A stretch of 7,730 bases of DNA, taken from contig JACPMS010000033.1 in the NCBI GenBank assembly GCA_016185875.1, forward strand, positions 1-7,730, in the 5' to 3' direction. Every line of letters starts with the position of its first letter. Position 1 is the stretch's first letter. The notes beneath the pieces are model-generated. The model ran no database searches, had not been told where the DNA came from, and saw only the letters and a program-made list of their open reading frames with translations. Origin of the DNA: Candidatus Woesearchaeota archaeon. Lineage in GTDB: Archaea; Nanobdellota; Nanobdellia; Woesearchaeales; GW2011-AR4. This document shows positions 1 through 5,810 of the stretch, one piece after another. The translations under genes and the position numbers were made by a program.

Positions 1-1
1 A

Positions 2-451
2 TGGAAGCAGAAAAACAAAAATACGTACCTTTCTTATGCATTCAAAATCCCGCAGGAAATGGGCTCAAATGACTGGCAGCTTGGATTCTACAGCAGAAAA
101 AAAGACAAGATAACCACTTTTGTCATAGCCGGAGACAACATCAAGATAAGGGCAGAGGAGGAAATATTCAAAAAGGAAGGGGCAAAAGTAAATGAAATAC
201 AGCTTGAGAAAGTGAATCTCACATTTGACAAAGCAATTGCAAAAGCAGATGAGTTCCAGCAAAAAAACTTTCCAAAGGACAAAAGCATAAAGACAATTGC
301 AATCCTGCAGAACATATCTAGCCTTGGCAATGTGTGGAATATAACATATGTGACAGAAGCTTTCAATACTTTGAACATGAAAATCGACGCTTCAAGCGGC
401 AAGGTGCTTGAGCACAGCCTTTCATCAGTTTTTTCTTTCAAAAAAGAATAG
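2..451 (+). CDS. C-terminal part of a PepSY-like hypothetical protein (5' truncated by window edge)
   Basis: The frame is open from base 2 to the stop at 449-451, so the gene probably begins left of the window. The internal ATG at 59 lies inside a plausible beta-rich stretch that continues upstream in frame and is unlikely to be the true start. Roughly 149 residues are visible. The last 50 carry a PepSY-like pattern: a conserved Trp and strand (VWNITYVTEAFNTL) followed by MKIDASSGKVLE, the 'IDA-x-x-GKV' hairpin typical of PepSY repeats. No Cys is present and no membrane segment is visible in this part. PepSY-type domains are known as peptidase-inhibitor or cell-surface modules, but similar C-termini occur in many archaeal proteins of unknown role. 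The function is therefore unassigned. It is followed by a T-run and then by dut, which has its own TATA box. Confidence 0.7.
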   Translation, partial: WKQKNKNTYLSYAFKIPQEMGSNDWQLGFYSRKKDKITTFVIAGDNIKIRAEEEIFKKEGAKVNEIQLEKVNLTFDKAIAKADEFQQKNFPKDKSIKTIAILQNISSLGNVWNITYVTEAFNTLNMKIDASSGKVLEHSLSSVFSFKKE

Positions 452-490
452 TCAAACATAAATTAATCAACATAGCCTAATAAAACTATA

Positions 491-496
491 TTTTTT
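491..496 (+). terminator. T-run, possible archaeal terminator of the PepSY-like gene
   Basis: Six consecutive T lie 40 bp after the stop of the upstream gene, in the 97-bp spacer before dut. Archaeal RNA polymerase terminates at U-rich tracts without needing a hairpin. The assignment rests only on the T-run and its position. Confidence 0.35.
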
Positions 497-509
497 AATT
501 GCGAATTCT

Positions 510-519
510 TTAAATATAA
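510..519 (+). promoter_or_regulatory. TATA box (box A) for dut
   Basis: TTTAAATATA matches the archaeal box A pattern. Its centre is about 34 bp before the GTG at 549 and about 43 bp before the ATG at 558. A second, weaker AT-rich match (TAAATAAT, 528-535) is centred about 26 bp before 558, the spacing seen at other genes here. Which box is used therefore bears on which start codon is real. Confidence 0.5.
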
Positions 520-557
520 GGTAGATGTAAATAATTAGGTTTTTCTTTGTGGTTAAA

Positions 558-992
558 ATGGTGTTAAAAGTGAAAATCAAAAAAAGCGCTGATGCCAAAG
601 TGCCTTTCTATGCCCATAAAGGAGATTCTGGAGTTGATTTGTATGCTGCTGAAGACTGCTTGCTAAAGCCATTGGAAAGAAAGCTGATAGGCACTGGCAT
701 TAGGATTGCAATTCCCTATGGCTATGAAGCCCAGATAAGGCCGAAGAGCGGCCTGGCCTTGCAGCATGGGATAAGCCATGCCAACAGCGTAGGCACGATT
801 GATTCAAGCTACATGGGCGAGATAAAAATTCCAATGATAAATCTTGGTAGCAAGCCGTATAAAATTGAAAAAGGGAAGAAAATTGCCCAAATGGTGTTTG
901 CAAAAGTTGAAGAGGCTGTGTTTGTGCAGGTTGAGCATCTTGGAGAAACAACAAGGAATGAAAACGGCTTTGGAAGCACAGGCTTGGAGTAA
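558..992 (+). CDS. dut: dUTP diphosphatase (trimeric dUTPase)
   Basis: It hydrolyses dUTP to dUMP and pyrophosphate, which keeps uracil out of DNA and supplies dUMP for dTMP synthesis. All five motifs of the trimeric dUTPase family are visible in order: motif 1 GDSGVDLYA, motif 2 RPKSGLA, motif 3 GTIDSSYMGEI (with the nucleotide-binding Asp and following aromatic), motif 4 GKKIAQMVF, and the C-terminal Gly-rich motif 5 RNENGFGSTG that closes over the active site. About 144 residues is normal for the family and it looks intact. The ATG at 558 is chosen because it leaves the usual short N-terminus before the first strand; a GTG at 549 would add three residues and cannot be excluded. A 40-residue ORF begins 12 nt after the stop with a strong Shine-Dalgarno, so the two are probably co-transcribed. 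Thymidylate kinase, a later step in dTTP synthesis, is encoded nearby on the other strand. Confidence 0.95.
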   Translation: MVLKVKIKKSADAKVPFYAHKGDSGVDLYAAEDCLLKPLERKLIGTGIRIAIPYGYEAQIRPKSGLALQHGISHANSVGTIDSSYMGEIKIPMINLGSKPYKIEKGKKIAQMVFAKVEEAVFVQVEHLGETTRNENGFGSTGLE

Positions 993-993
993 A

Positions 994-999
994 GAGGTG
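994..999 (+). promoter_or_regulatory. Shine-Dalgarno for the 40-residue ORF
   Basis: GAGGTG is complementary to the anti-SD core of archaeal 16S rRNA and lies 5 nt before the ATG at 1005, within the 12-nt dut-to-ORF gap. It is the main support for the short ORF being translated. Confidence 0.65.
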
Positions 1000-1004
1000 T
1001 GAGC

Positions 1005-1127
1005 ATGGCTAAGGATACGAGCAAACCGATAAGGTTCAAGACAATACAGAAAAACACAAAGCTGGCAGAGTTTGTTGCTGAGGAAGCCAAACCAATCAAC
1101 CAGGAAGAGCAGCAACTAGTTGACTAG
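1005..1127 (+). CDS. 40-residue hypothetical protein, coupled to dut
   Basis: A complete short ORF runs from ATG at 1005 to TAG at 1125-1127. It begins 12 nt after the dut stop and has a good Shine-Dalgarno at 5 nt spacing. The product starts MAKDTSKPIRFKTIQKNTK and ends in an acidic, Gln-rich tail (EEAKPINQEEQQLVD). It has a basic N-terminal half and an acidic C-terminal half, with no Cys, no membrane segment and no recognised motif. A T-rich tract follows directly after the stop, as expected at the end of a dut operon. I do not recognise a family. It could be a small regulatory or binding partner of a larger protein, but nothing shows this. The chief evidence is SD, spacing and terminator; coding conservation is untested. 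Confidence 0.6.
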   Translation: MAKDTSKPIRFKTIQKNTKLAEFVAEEAKPINQEEQQLVD

Positions 1128-1142
1128 TTCTTTTTTACTTTT
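1128..1142 (+). terminator. T-rich terminator after the dut operon
   Basis: Thirteen of 15 bases are T, including a run of six, starting immediately after the TAG of the short ORF. This fits an intrinsic archaeal U-tract terminator. No strong hairpin precedes it. Confidence 0.5.
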
Positions 1143-1162
1143 GAGTAGTCATCAAGAAAAGA

Positions 1163-1172
1163 TTTAAAAATA
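1163..1172 (+). promoter_or_regulatory. TATA box of the Cys-loop membrane protein gene
   Basis: TTTAAAAATA is centred about 26 bp before the ATG at 1194. This spacing predicts a leaderless or near-leaderless transcript and supports 1194 over the TTG at 1185. Confidence 0.6.
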
Positions 1173-1193
1173 CTTCCATATAACTTGCTTGTT

Positions 1194-1574
1194 ATGGGGT
1201 GGCTATACAAGAAATCAGAAGCAGCTACTACTTTGCTGATAATCATAGTTATAGTATTTTTTCTAGGATGGCTTATCAATGTCAGCCAAAGGGAGTGCAA
1301 AACCAACAAAGAGTGCGGCTCAGAGGCATATTGCGGCTCTGATTTTTCATGCCATGCTTATCCCACAATACAGAAGACAGTTGTTCAATATAATCTATTC
1401 TGGCCTGCTGTAATAATTGGATTTGCTATAGTTGTTGCAGCTATAATATTCAAGCGGAACAAGACAGCAACCAAAGAAAAAAGTGCAGAAGAGTATTTGG
1501 CTGATAATGTTAAAGTGCCTGAAGAAGCTGCAGAATCATACTACAAAGGCAACAATAATTTTAAAACACCTTAA
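1194..1574 (+). CDS. Two-helix membrane protein with an extracytoplasmic four-Cys loop
   Basis: The 126-residue product has a basic N-terminus (YKK), a first membrane helix at about residues 10-29, a polar loop at about 31-67, a second helix at about 69-86, a basic stop-transfer stretch (KRNK) and a polar acidic tail. The positive-inside rule puts both termini in the cytoplasm and the loop outside. The loop holds four cysteines (35, 41, 47, 53) at exact six-residue intervals (C-x5-C-x5-C-x5-C), suggesting two disulfides or a metal site. Its style recalls short Cys-rich membrane proteins common in DPANN-like genomes, but I cannot name a family and no function is assigned. The start is the ATG placed about 26 bp after a TATA box. 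Its stop overlaps the tmk stop on the other strand by 4 nt. Confidence 0.85.
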   Translation: MGWLYKKSEAATTLLIIIVIVFFLGWLINVSQRECKTNKECGSEAYCGSDFSCHAYPTIQKTVVQYNLFWPAVIIGFAIVVAAIIFKRNKTATKEKSAEEYLADNVKVPEEAAESYYKGNNNFKTP

Positions 1575-2191
1575 AGAATCTTGTCCACTTCTTTCCTTAT
1601 ATCTTCAAAGACGCTCTTTAAAGGTTTTGACGAGTCTATTATTTTTATATTATCTTTCAATAATCTTGGCAGTTTCAAGAAATTCTTTCTTATTTTCTTC
1701 ATAAACTCCAAATGCTCGAATTTCTCTTTTTTTCTGTGTTTTATCCTTTCTAGTGCAATAGGAGGATTAACATCAAGGATAAAAGCTATGTCAGGCTTTC
1801 TGAAAGATTTGTTTTTGCCTATAATCTCTTTCATATCAAGCCCTTGCGCTGCCTGAAATGCGATTGTCGAATAATAGTACCTGTCGCAAAGCACAATGTT
1901 CAGCTCGTGCCTGTTTGAATGCCTTAAAAAAGGCTCGATTGTATTCTTCAAGTGCTCTGCCCTGTCTTTGATGAACAAATCCATCAACTTTTTGCTGCTG
2001 CTTTTCGGGTCTTTCTCTTCCATTAGCATTTTCCTTATCTTTTTTCCATAAGTGCCGTTTGTAGGCTCCCTTGTTGTCAAAATACGATATTTTTTGTGCC
2101 TTGAGAACAAGTGATTGTGGAGCATTTTGATCAGCTCGCTCTTGCCAGAGCCATCAATGCCATCAACAACAATGAACATGCCTTTTCCCAT
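1571..2191 (-). CDS. tmk: Thymidylate kinase (dTMP kinase)
   Basis: It phosphorylates dTMP to dTDP using ATP, in the dTTP pathway. Numbered from the ATG at 2191 (206 residues): P-loop GIDGSGKSE at 11-19, the TREPT motif at 39-43 whose Arg binds the dTMP phosphate, the DRY motif at 103-105 within DRYYYSTIAFQ, and a basic LID-like stretch near 149-157 (RIKHRKKEK). Length and motif order are normal for the family. The frame stays open to 2245 through a start-like codon, but the TATA box centred about 27 bp upstream of 2191 supports MGKGMFIVVDG as the start; an ATG four codons further in (2179) is an alternative. The 3' end overlaps the membrane protein gene by 4 nt, so no 3' UTR is possible without antisense overlap. 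It is divergent from the SAM hydrolase gene, with about 87 bp between starts. Confidence 0.93.
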   Translation of the reverse strand: MGKGMFIVVDGIDGSGKSELIKMLHNHLFSRHKKYRILTTREPTNGTYGKKIRKMLMEEKDPKSSSKKLMDLFIKDRAEHLKNTIEPFLRHSNRHELNIVLCDRYYYSTIAFQAAQGLDMKEIIGKNKSFRKPDIAFILDVNPPIALERIKHRKKEKFEHLEFMKKIRKNFLKLPRLLKDNIKIIDSSKPLKSVFEDIRKEVDKIL

Positions 2192-2213
2192 AGGCTTGGA
2201 GATTTTAAGTTGG

Positions 2214-2222
2214 TTTATTAAA
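2214..2222 (-). promoter_or_regulatory. TATA box for tmk
   Basis: On the minus strand this reads TTTAATAAA, centred about 27 bp before the chosen tmk ATG. It supports a leaderless tmk transcript. Confidence 0.5.
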
Positions 2223-2248
2223 TTTGCGCAAAAATAAAACAACAAAAA

Positions 2249-2258
2249 TTTAAATAAA
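2249..2258 (+). promoter_or_regulatory. TATA box for the SAM hydrolase gene
   Basis: TTTAAATAAA is centred about 25 bp before the ATG at 2279, with A-rich sequence just upstream. The spacing predicts a leaderless transcript. Together with the tmk box it makes a compact divergent promoter region. Confidence 0.6.
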
Positions 2259-2278
2259 CCATGAGTTAGCTTTGCTGC

Positions 2279-3004
2279 ATGATTGCAATATTGACGGATT
2301 TTGGAAATGCAGAGTATCTTGGGGCAATGAAAGGCGTTATCTATTCGATAAACCCAAATTCAAAAATTGTCGATTTGCATAATTTTGCAAGCCATCAAAA
2401 TATAAAGGAAGCAGCATGGATTCTTTTTAAGAACTACAGGCATTTCCCAAAAAATTCCATATTCTTGTGTGTTGTTGACCCGGGAGTTGGAGGCAAAAGG
2501 CAATGCCTGGCGATAAAAACAAAAAACTATTTTTTCGTGGGGCCAGACAACGGATTGATGCACAAGGCAGCTGCTGAGGACAAAATTGCTGCTGCGGTTA
2601 AATTGCAAGTTAAAAATGCATCGATGACTTTTCATGGAAGGGACATTTTTGCAAAGGCAGCAGCCAAGCTTGAGAAAGGAGCAAAGATTGAGCAGCTTGG
2701 AGAAAAAACAACGGTAAAGACAAAACTTGATTTTTACCTTAAAGGCAGGCAGGGAGAGGTTGTAAGAGTTGACAATTTTGGCAACATAATAACAAATTTG
2801 AGTTCGCTAAACAAAAAAATGTACAATGTCAAAACAAAAAATTTCAGCCAGAAATTAGGCTTTTATGGAACATACGAGTCAGCGCCTTCAGGCACCCTAT
2901 TTCTTATTAAAGGAAGCTACGATGCACTTGAAATTTCCATCAAAAATTCCAATGCGTCAAAAAAATTAAGGCTAAAATCAGGGGATAGAATAATGATAAG
3001 CTAA
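2279..3004 (+). CDS. SAM hydrolase / SAM hydroxide adenosyltransferase (DUF62 family)
   Basis: Members of this family split S-adenosylmethionine into adenosine and L-methionine using water or hydroxide; relatives include fluorinase and chlorinase. In this 241-residue product the family signatures are present: LTDFG near the N-terminus, DPGVGGKR at 67-74, GPDNG at 88-92, FHGRDIFA at 118-125, and VDNFGNIITN in the C-terminal barrel-like domain. The conserved Asp-Arg-His set described for archaeal homologues maps to D67, R74 and H119. Nothing indicates the halogenase branch, so hydrolase is the better call. The length is slightly short but normal for archaea. The start is fixed by a TATA box about 25 bp upstream. 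The stop overlaps the stop of the convergent Lys-rich protein gene by 4 nt. The physiological role of SAM hydrolases in archaea is not settled. Confidence 0.92.
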   Translation: MIAILTDFGNAEYLGAMKGVIYSINPNSKIVDLHNFASHQNIKEAAWILFKNYRHFPKNSIFLCVVDPGVGGKRQCLAIKTKNYFFVGPDNGLMHKAAAEDKIAAAVKLQVKNASMTFHGRDIFAKAAAKLEKGAKIEQLGEKTTVKTKLDFYLKGRQGEVVRVDNFGNIITNLSSLNKKMYNVKTKNFSQKLGFYGTYESAPSGTLFLIKGSYDALEISIKNSNASKKLRLKSGDRIMIS

Positions 3005-3930
3005 ACTTTTAATTCTTCTGCGCTTTTCCTCTCAAAATAAAGCTCCTTGATGTCATTGTAAACCTTGGCTTGGTCCTCTGGCTTTATTTTGTTGTAGAGG
3101 CTCATTACCTCGATGTAGTTTTTCTTTGCGGTTTCCAAGTCAAGTTTCATTAACGCTTCTCTGGCTCTGCCTATGGTATTTTGTATTCTTGAGAGCTCGT
3201 CAAATTCTTGGGTTTCCTGCATCAAATCTTCTGGCATTTCCTTGCTTTCTTTTTTCGCAAATAATTTTCCTAGGAAAGAAGGCCTCTCCTGCTTTTTTAT
3301 TTTGTCAATCGCGCTTTTTATCTCTTCCTGCGCTTCCAGAACCTCTTGCGGCTTTGCAGTTTCCTGCCCTAATTCCTTCCCAATGCCTTCAAAGTCAAAT
3401 TCCTCAAGATTATCCGGAAACTCAATCTCCTTTTCAGAAGGCTCAAGCTCTTGAGGAAGCTCAAATGCAAAATCCTCCTTTAACCCTTTTGGCTTTTCAA
3501 TGATTTTTTTTGTTTGTAATCTTTTTATGGGCGATTTTCCCTTTGTAAGCTTTGCCTTGATTTTTGGAGATGCTTTTTGTATTTTTTTGATTTGGGCTAA
3601 TTTTTTTGACTGCTTTAATGCCTTTCTTGAAGCCTTTGCAGTTAATTTTTTTGCCTGCTTTGGCGATTTTTTTTGGATTTTTGCAGCCAATTTTTTTGGG
3701 CTTATTGCCTTCTTTTTGCCTGATAATTTTTCAGGCTGCAATACCTTGCCCATGTCCCTTACCAAGCTGCTGAACTCTTCCTCTTCTGGAAAGGATTTAG
3801 CCTTTTGAGGCTTTACCAGCTCGTCAAAGAACTTCTGCTTTGGCTTTATTGATTCCTCAAGCTCTATATCTGTGGGAGGAGGAGGGGGAAGAATGTCGTC
3901 AAATTTAGGCTTTGGCTTGAAGAACAGCAT
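3001..3930 (-). CDS. Charge-segregated Lys-rich protein with a helical C-terminal domain (unknown)
   Basis: The 309-residue product has clear zones. The N-terminus (MLFFKPKPKFDDILPPPPP) carries a polyproline stretch; an acidic linker follows to about residue 65. A strongly basic zone at about 70-148 is built from repeated SPK/KAxKK units reminiscent of histone H1 tails. A second acidic zone spans about 150-200, and a predicted helical C-terminus at about 240-305 has TPR-like features (AREALMKLDLETAKKNYIEV...LYNKI...VYNDIKELYFE). There is no signal peptide, membrane segment or Cys. I associate this style with DPANN genomes, but I know no assigned function. The basic zone could bind nucleic acid or another polyanion, and the C-terminus could bind protein; both are inference. 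It is second in an operon 15 nt after the DUF167 gene, with its own Shine-Dalgarno, and ends by a 4-nt overlap with the SAM hydrolase gene. Confidence 0.85.
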   Translation of the reverse strand: MLFFKPKPKFDDILPPPPPTDIELEESIKPKQKFFDELVKPQKAKSFPEEEEFSSLVRDMGKVLQPEKLSGKKKAISPKKLAAKIQKKSPKQAKKLTAKASRKALKQSKKLAQIKKIQKASPKIKAKLTKGKSPIKRLQTKKIIEKPKGLKEDFAFELPQELEPSEKEIEFPDNLEEFDFEGIGKELGQETAKPQEVLEAQEEIKSAIDKIKKQERPSFLGKLFAKKESKEMPEDLMQETQEFDELSRIQNTIGRAREALMKLDLETAKKNYIEVMSLYNKIKPEDQAKVYNDIKELYFERKSAEELKV

Positions 3931-3937
3931 AAGGCAT

Positions 3938-3943
3938 ACCTCT
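3938..3943 (-). promoter_or_regulatory. Shine-Dalgarno of the Lys-rich protein gene
   Basis: On the minus strand AGAGGT lies 7 nt before the ATG at 3930, inside the 15-nt gap after the DUF167 gene. It supports this start and internal translation initiation within the operon. Confidence 0.6.
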
Positions 3944-3945
3944 TT

Positions 3946-4218
3946 TTAATGCGTGATATTATTTTGTTTTAAATATTTATTGGTTTGGCCGACAATCTCT
4001 ATGATTTTTTCTCTTGAATTAAGCCCAGAGGCTATTTTAACCTTTCTTTTTAGCAATTTTGACAGGAATTTTATAATCTCTAAGTTCGCTTTGTTGTTTT
4101 CAGGCTTTGCCTTTATAGAGATTCTGTAAGCGTTTCTCTCTTTGTCAAAACACTCTATTTTGTTTTCCCTTGAGTTCGGCTTGGCTATGATTTTGAATTT
4201 GGTTTCTTTGATGTCCAT
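3946..4218 (-). CDS. DUF167 / YggU-family protein
   Basis: The 90-residue product fits the small DUF167 (UPF0235, YggU-like) fold. It shows the family's central pattern AKPENNKANLEIIKFLSKLL (about residues 37-56), normally 'A-x-P-x-x-G-K-A-N', followed by VKIASGLNSREKIIEI (about 60-75), normally 'G-x-x-S-R-x-K'. The glycine before KAN is Asn here, a mild departure. The ATG at 4218 lies about 27 bp downstream of a TATA box. It is the first gene of an operon with the Lys-rich protein 15 nt downstream. The biochemical function of the family is not established. The short C-terminal tail (NKYLKQNNITH) looks lineage specific. Confidence 0.85.
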   Translation of the reverse strand: MDIKETKFKIIAKPNSRENKIECFDKERNAYRISIKAKPENNKANLEIIKFLSKLLKRKVKIASGLNSREKIIEIVGQTNKYLKQNNITH

Positions 4219-4240
4219 ATAAGGAAAAAGTGAAATTTAG

Positions 4241-4250
4241 AATATTTAAA
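4241..4250 (-). promoter_or_regulatory. TATA box for the DUF167 operon
   Basis: On the minus strand this reads TTTAAATATT, centred about 27 bp before the ATG at 4218, again a leaderless spacing. It is back-to-back with the promoter of the receiver gene. Confidence 0.6.
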
Positions 4251-4288
4251 TGTGCTTTTATCACTTTACAATAATAAAAATGGAAAGG

Positions 4289-4297
4289 TTTATAAAT
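4289..4297 (+). promoter_or_regulatory. BRE/TATA promoter of the receiver-domain gene
   Basis: TTTATAAAT is preceded by the purine-rich GGAAAGG, which resembles a TFB-recognition element. It is the best-looking promoter in the window. Its centre is about 34 bp before the ATG at 4327, so a leader of about 8-10 nt is expected. Confidence 0.65.
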
Positions 4298-4326
4298 CGT
4301 TAGATTTTGCATAATGTGATATAACA

Positions 4327-4815
4327 ATGGCAGAAGGGCAAAATACAGAAAAACCTTTAGAAATTTTAGTGATAGATGATAACCCTTTAAGAGAAGCTTT
4401 TGCTGACTCTATTAAGTTAGGTATAAAAAGGACAGGTACATATGCAAATGCAGATGTTGCTGAAGATGGTTTGGATGGTTTAGCTAAATTTATTGAAAGA
4501 TTAAATATTGGAAAGCCCTATGATGGCATTCTCACAGATTTGGGTATGCCAAGAGTAGATGGTGTTACTGTTGTCGAGATAGTGAAAATATTATCTCCAC
4601 AAACACCAGTTGTTGTTTTAAGTGGATATGAAGCTAACGAACTGTATAAAGCACGTTTAGCTAAACTTAAAGAATTAAAACTAGATGGGTTTATGCAAAA
4701 ACCTATTGGAAATCCAGATATAGATTATTTCCTTGGATGGATTATAGAGGCAAGAAAGAATCCTAAAAATCCACCAGAATTTAGACAACCAATAAAACCG
4801 AGAGGAATTTATTAA
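4327..4815 (+). CDS. Stand-alone response-regulator receiver (REC) domain protein
   Basis: The 162-residue product is a single CheY-like receiver domain. Its phosphorylation-site residues are complete: acidic pair D17/D18 (VIDDN), phospho-acceptor D71 (ILTDLGMP), S99 (VVLSGY) and K125 (MQKP). Residues after about 140 form a short polar, Pro-rich tail (ARKNPKNPPEFRQPIKPRG) with no DNA-binding or enzymatic output domain. It should therefore act by binding a partner when phosphorylated, as CheY does. No histidine kinase lies in the window. Codon choice differs from dut: 11 of 14 glycine codons are GGT or GGA and only one is GGC, whereas 8 of 15 in dut are GGC. TTA dominates leucine. This suggests recent acquisition or a different expression class. 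Its stop overlaps that of TFS by 4 nt. Confidence 0.9.
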   Translation: MAEGQNTEKPLEILVIDDNPLREAFADSIKLGIKRTGTYANADVAEDGLDGLAKFIERLNIGKPYDGILTDLGMPRVDGVTVVEIVKILSPQTPVVVLSGYEANELYKARLAKLKELKLDGFMQKPIGNPDIDYFLGWIIEARKNPKNPPEFRQPIKPRGIY

Positions 4816-5129
4816 TCATAATCTCTCCAAGTATGGCCGCATTTCTCGCATTTTAAGAACTTTGTTTCCGGCTCATCGCCTGCTCTTGTCTGCACAAGCC
4901 AGAAGTAAGCTGTCTTATGGTAGCATTTTGGGCATTCTGCAGTTGTTTTTGGCAAAGTCTGAAGTTCGCCTTTGTCTATTACCTCCACTTCCTTGCCTGT
5001 TTTGGGAATAGTCTCTTTTACTGTGGCTCCTGCTACATGAGTTGTCTTATATCCGCAGGAGCATACCAGCATCTTCCTGCTGTCTTCTTTCCTTGGCACA
5101 AGTATTGAGCCGCATTTTGGGCAAAACAT
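4812..5129 (-). CDS. tfs: Transcription factor S (TFIIS/RPB9-like RNA cleavage factor)
   Basis: Archaeal TFS stimulates transcript cleavage by backtracked RNA polymerase. The 105-residue product has two zinc ribbons. The N-terminal ribbon uses C3, C6, C23 and C25 (CPKCG ... CSCGY). The C-terminal ribbon uses C66, C69, C94 and C97 (CPKC ... CEKCGHTW). The invariant loop QTRAGDEPETKF carries the D85-E86 acidic pair that enters the polymerase active site, which argues for an active TFS rather than a plain RPB9 subunit. The second N-terminal Cys pair is spaced C-x-C rather than the usual C-x2-C. The length is normal. It lies 36 nt after the signal peptidase gene with a TATA box in the gap, so it probably has its own promoter. 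Its 3' end overlaps the receiver gene by 4 nt. Confidence 0.93.
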   Translation of the reverse strand: MFCPKCGSILVPRKEDSRKMLVCSCGYKTTHVAGATVKETIPKTGKEVEVIDKGELQTLPKTTAECPKCYHKTAYFWLVQTRAGDEPETKFLKCEKCGHTWRDYD

Positions 5130-5155
5130 CTTAAGCTTGAGAACTTTAACAAATT

Positions 5156-5164
5156 CTATATAAA
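5156..5164 (-). promoter_or_regulatory. TATA box for tfs
   Basis: On the minus strand TTTATATAG lies in the 36-bp gap after the signal peptidase stop. Its centre is about 31 bp before the tfs ATG. It suggests tfs can be expressed independently of the upstream gene. Confidence 0.55.
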
Positions 5165-5165
5165 T

Positions 5166-5789
5166 TTAACCTTTTTGGGTTAGAATGTACTTGAATATAT
5201 CAAGCAGCTCAACGAACCATATCTTGATGTAGCCAAGCAAGGGAATCCTTAAAACAGCGTTGCCTACAATATAGTTTTCGCTTATCTTTGTTTCGTTCAA
5301 AAACAGGTTGTTTATGGATGCAGGGTTTGTTTTGTAGTTGTCCCCTTTTGTTTGGAAATAATATGTGCTGTTCTCCTGCCATTTTTTGACTACCCTGTGG
5401 ATTATGGGGTCTTTTTTGGCGCTCCAGAACACTACAACATCGCCAACTGCGATGTTTTCAGCCTTTTTGCCTTTAAGAACCATAATATCGCCTTTGTCAA
5501 AGCCGTTCTTTAATGGGAAACTGCCAAATTGCTGTTTTTTTATGTTGTTGCCAATGTACCACTTGCCTCCTTTATCCCACCAGTCATCAAAGCCATTGTT
5601 GTGCTCCATGGATTCGCTTACAACAGCAACAACAGGATGGGAAGTGTTGAGCAGCAAGCCCAAGCCGGGGTATACAATGAACTTAATAATGACAAAAGCC
5701 AAAATAATGTTAACTACCCAGCTCCAGATGCTGTTGTCCTCCCATATGAAGTGCCATATATCTTTCCATCTTTTCCTCCAGTGCTTCAT
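5166..5789 (-). CDS. Signal peptidase I, archaeal Ser-His type (S26B)
   Basis: It removes signal peptides from secreted precursors at the outer face of the membrane. Numbered from the ATG at 5789 (207 residues): a Trp-rich basic cytoplasmic N-terminus, one membrane helix at about 23-40, then the catalytic SESM motif with S60, IIHRVV with H131 (His replaces the bacterial catalytic Lys, as in archaeal and ER enzymes), and TKGDN with D150. The GNAVLRIPLLGYIK motif at about 176-189 and a hydrophobic C-terminal segment at about 186-203 follow. The frame extends to a TTG at 5807, but the ATG with a TATA-like box about 26 bp upstream is preferred. An insert rich in Trp, Gly and Asp between the Ser and His boxes (about 66-95) is longer than in minimal family members. 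The opposite side of its promoter region leads into the hairpin block. Confidence 0.92.
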   Translation of the reverse strand: MKHWRKRWKDIWHFIWEDNSIWSWVVNIILAFVIIKFIVYPGLGLLLNTSHPVVAVVSESMEHNNGFDDWWDKGGKWYIGNNIKKQQFGSFPLKNGFDKGDIMVLKGKKAENIAVGDVVVFWSAKKDPIIHRVVKKWQENSTYYFQTKGDNYKTNPASINNLFLNETKISENYIVGNAVLRIPLLGYIKIWFVELLDIFKYILTQKG

Positions 5790-5810
5790 AAAATAAGCTC
5801 TTTGCAAAAA

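Noticed and set aside
1..72. An ATG at base 1 opening a 23-codon frame
   Set aside because: It ends at a TGA after 23 codons and overlaps in another frame the open left-edge gene, whose protein looks natural. The ATG at the edge is likely chance.
88..459. Minus-strand open frames opposite the PepSY-like gene
   Set aside because: They mirror the plus-strand coding frame, have no promoter or SD and give Phe/Ser/Leu-rich products typical of antisense shadows.
549..557. GTG at 549 as the dut start
   Set aside because: Not excluded. An AGGT and a strong TATA box fit it moderately, but the ATG three codons in gives the normal family N-terminus and a second TATA-like match at 26 bp.
558..2191. A dut-tmk operon for dTTP synthesis
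   Set aside because: The two genes are on opposite strands and separated by two other genes and separate promoters; only proximity remains.
3126..3808. Plus-strand open frames opposite the Lys-rich protein
   Set aside because: Their Phe/Ser-rich translations are the complement of Lys/Glu codons in the minus-strand gene, not independent proteins.
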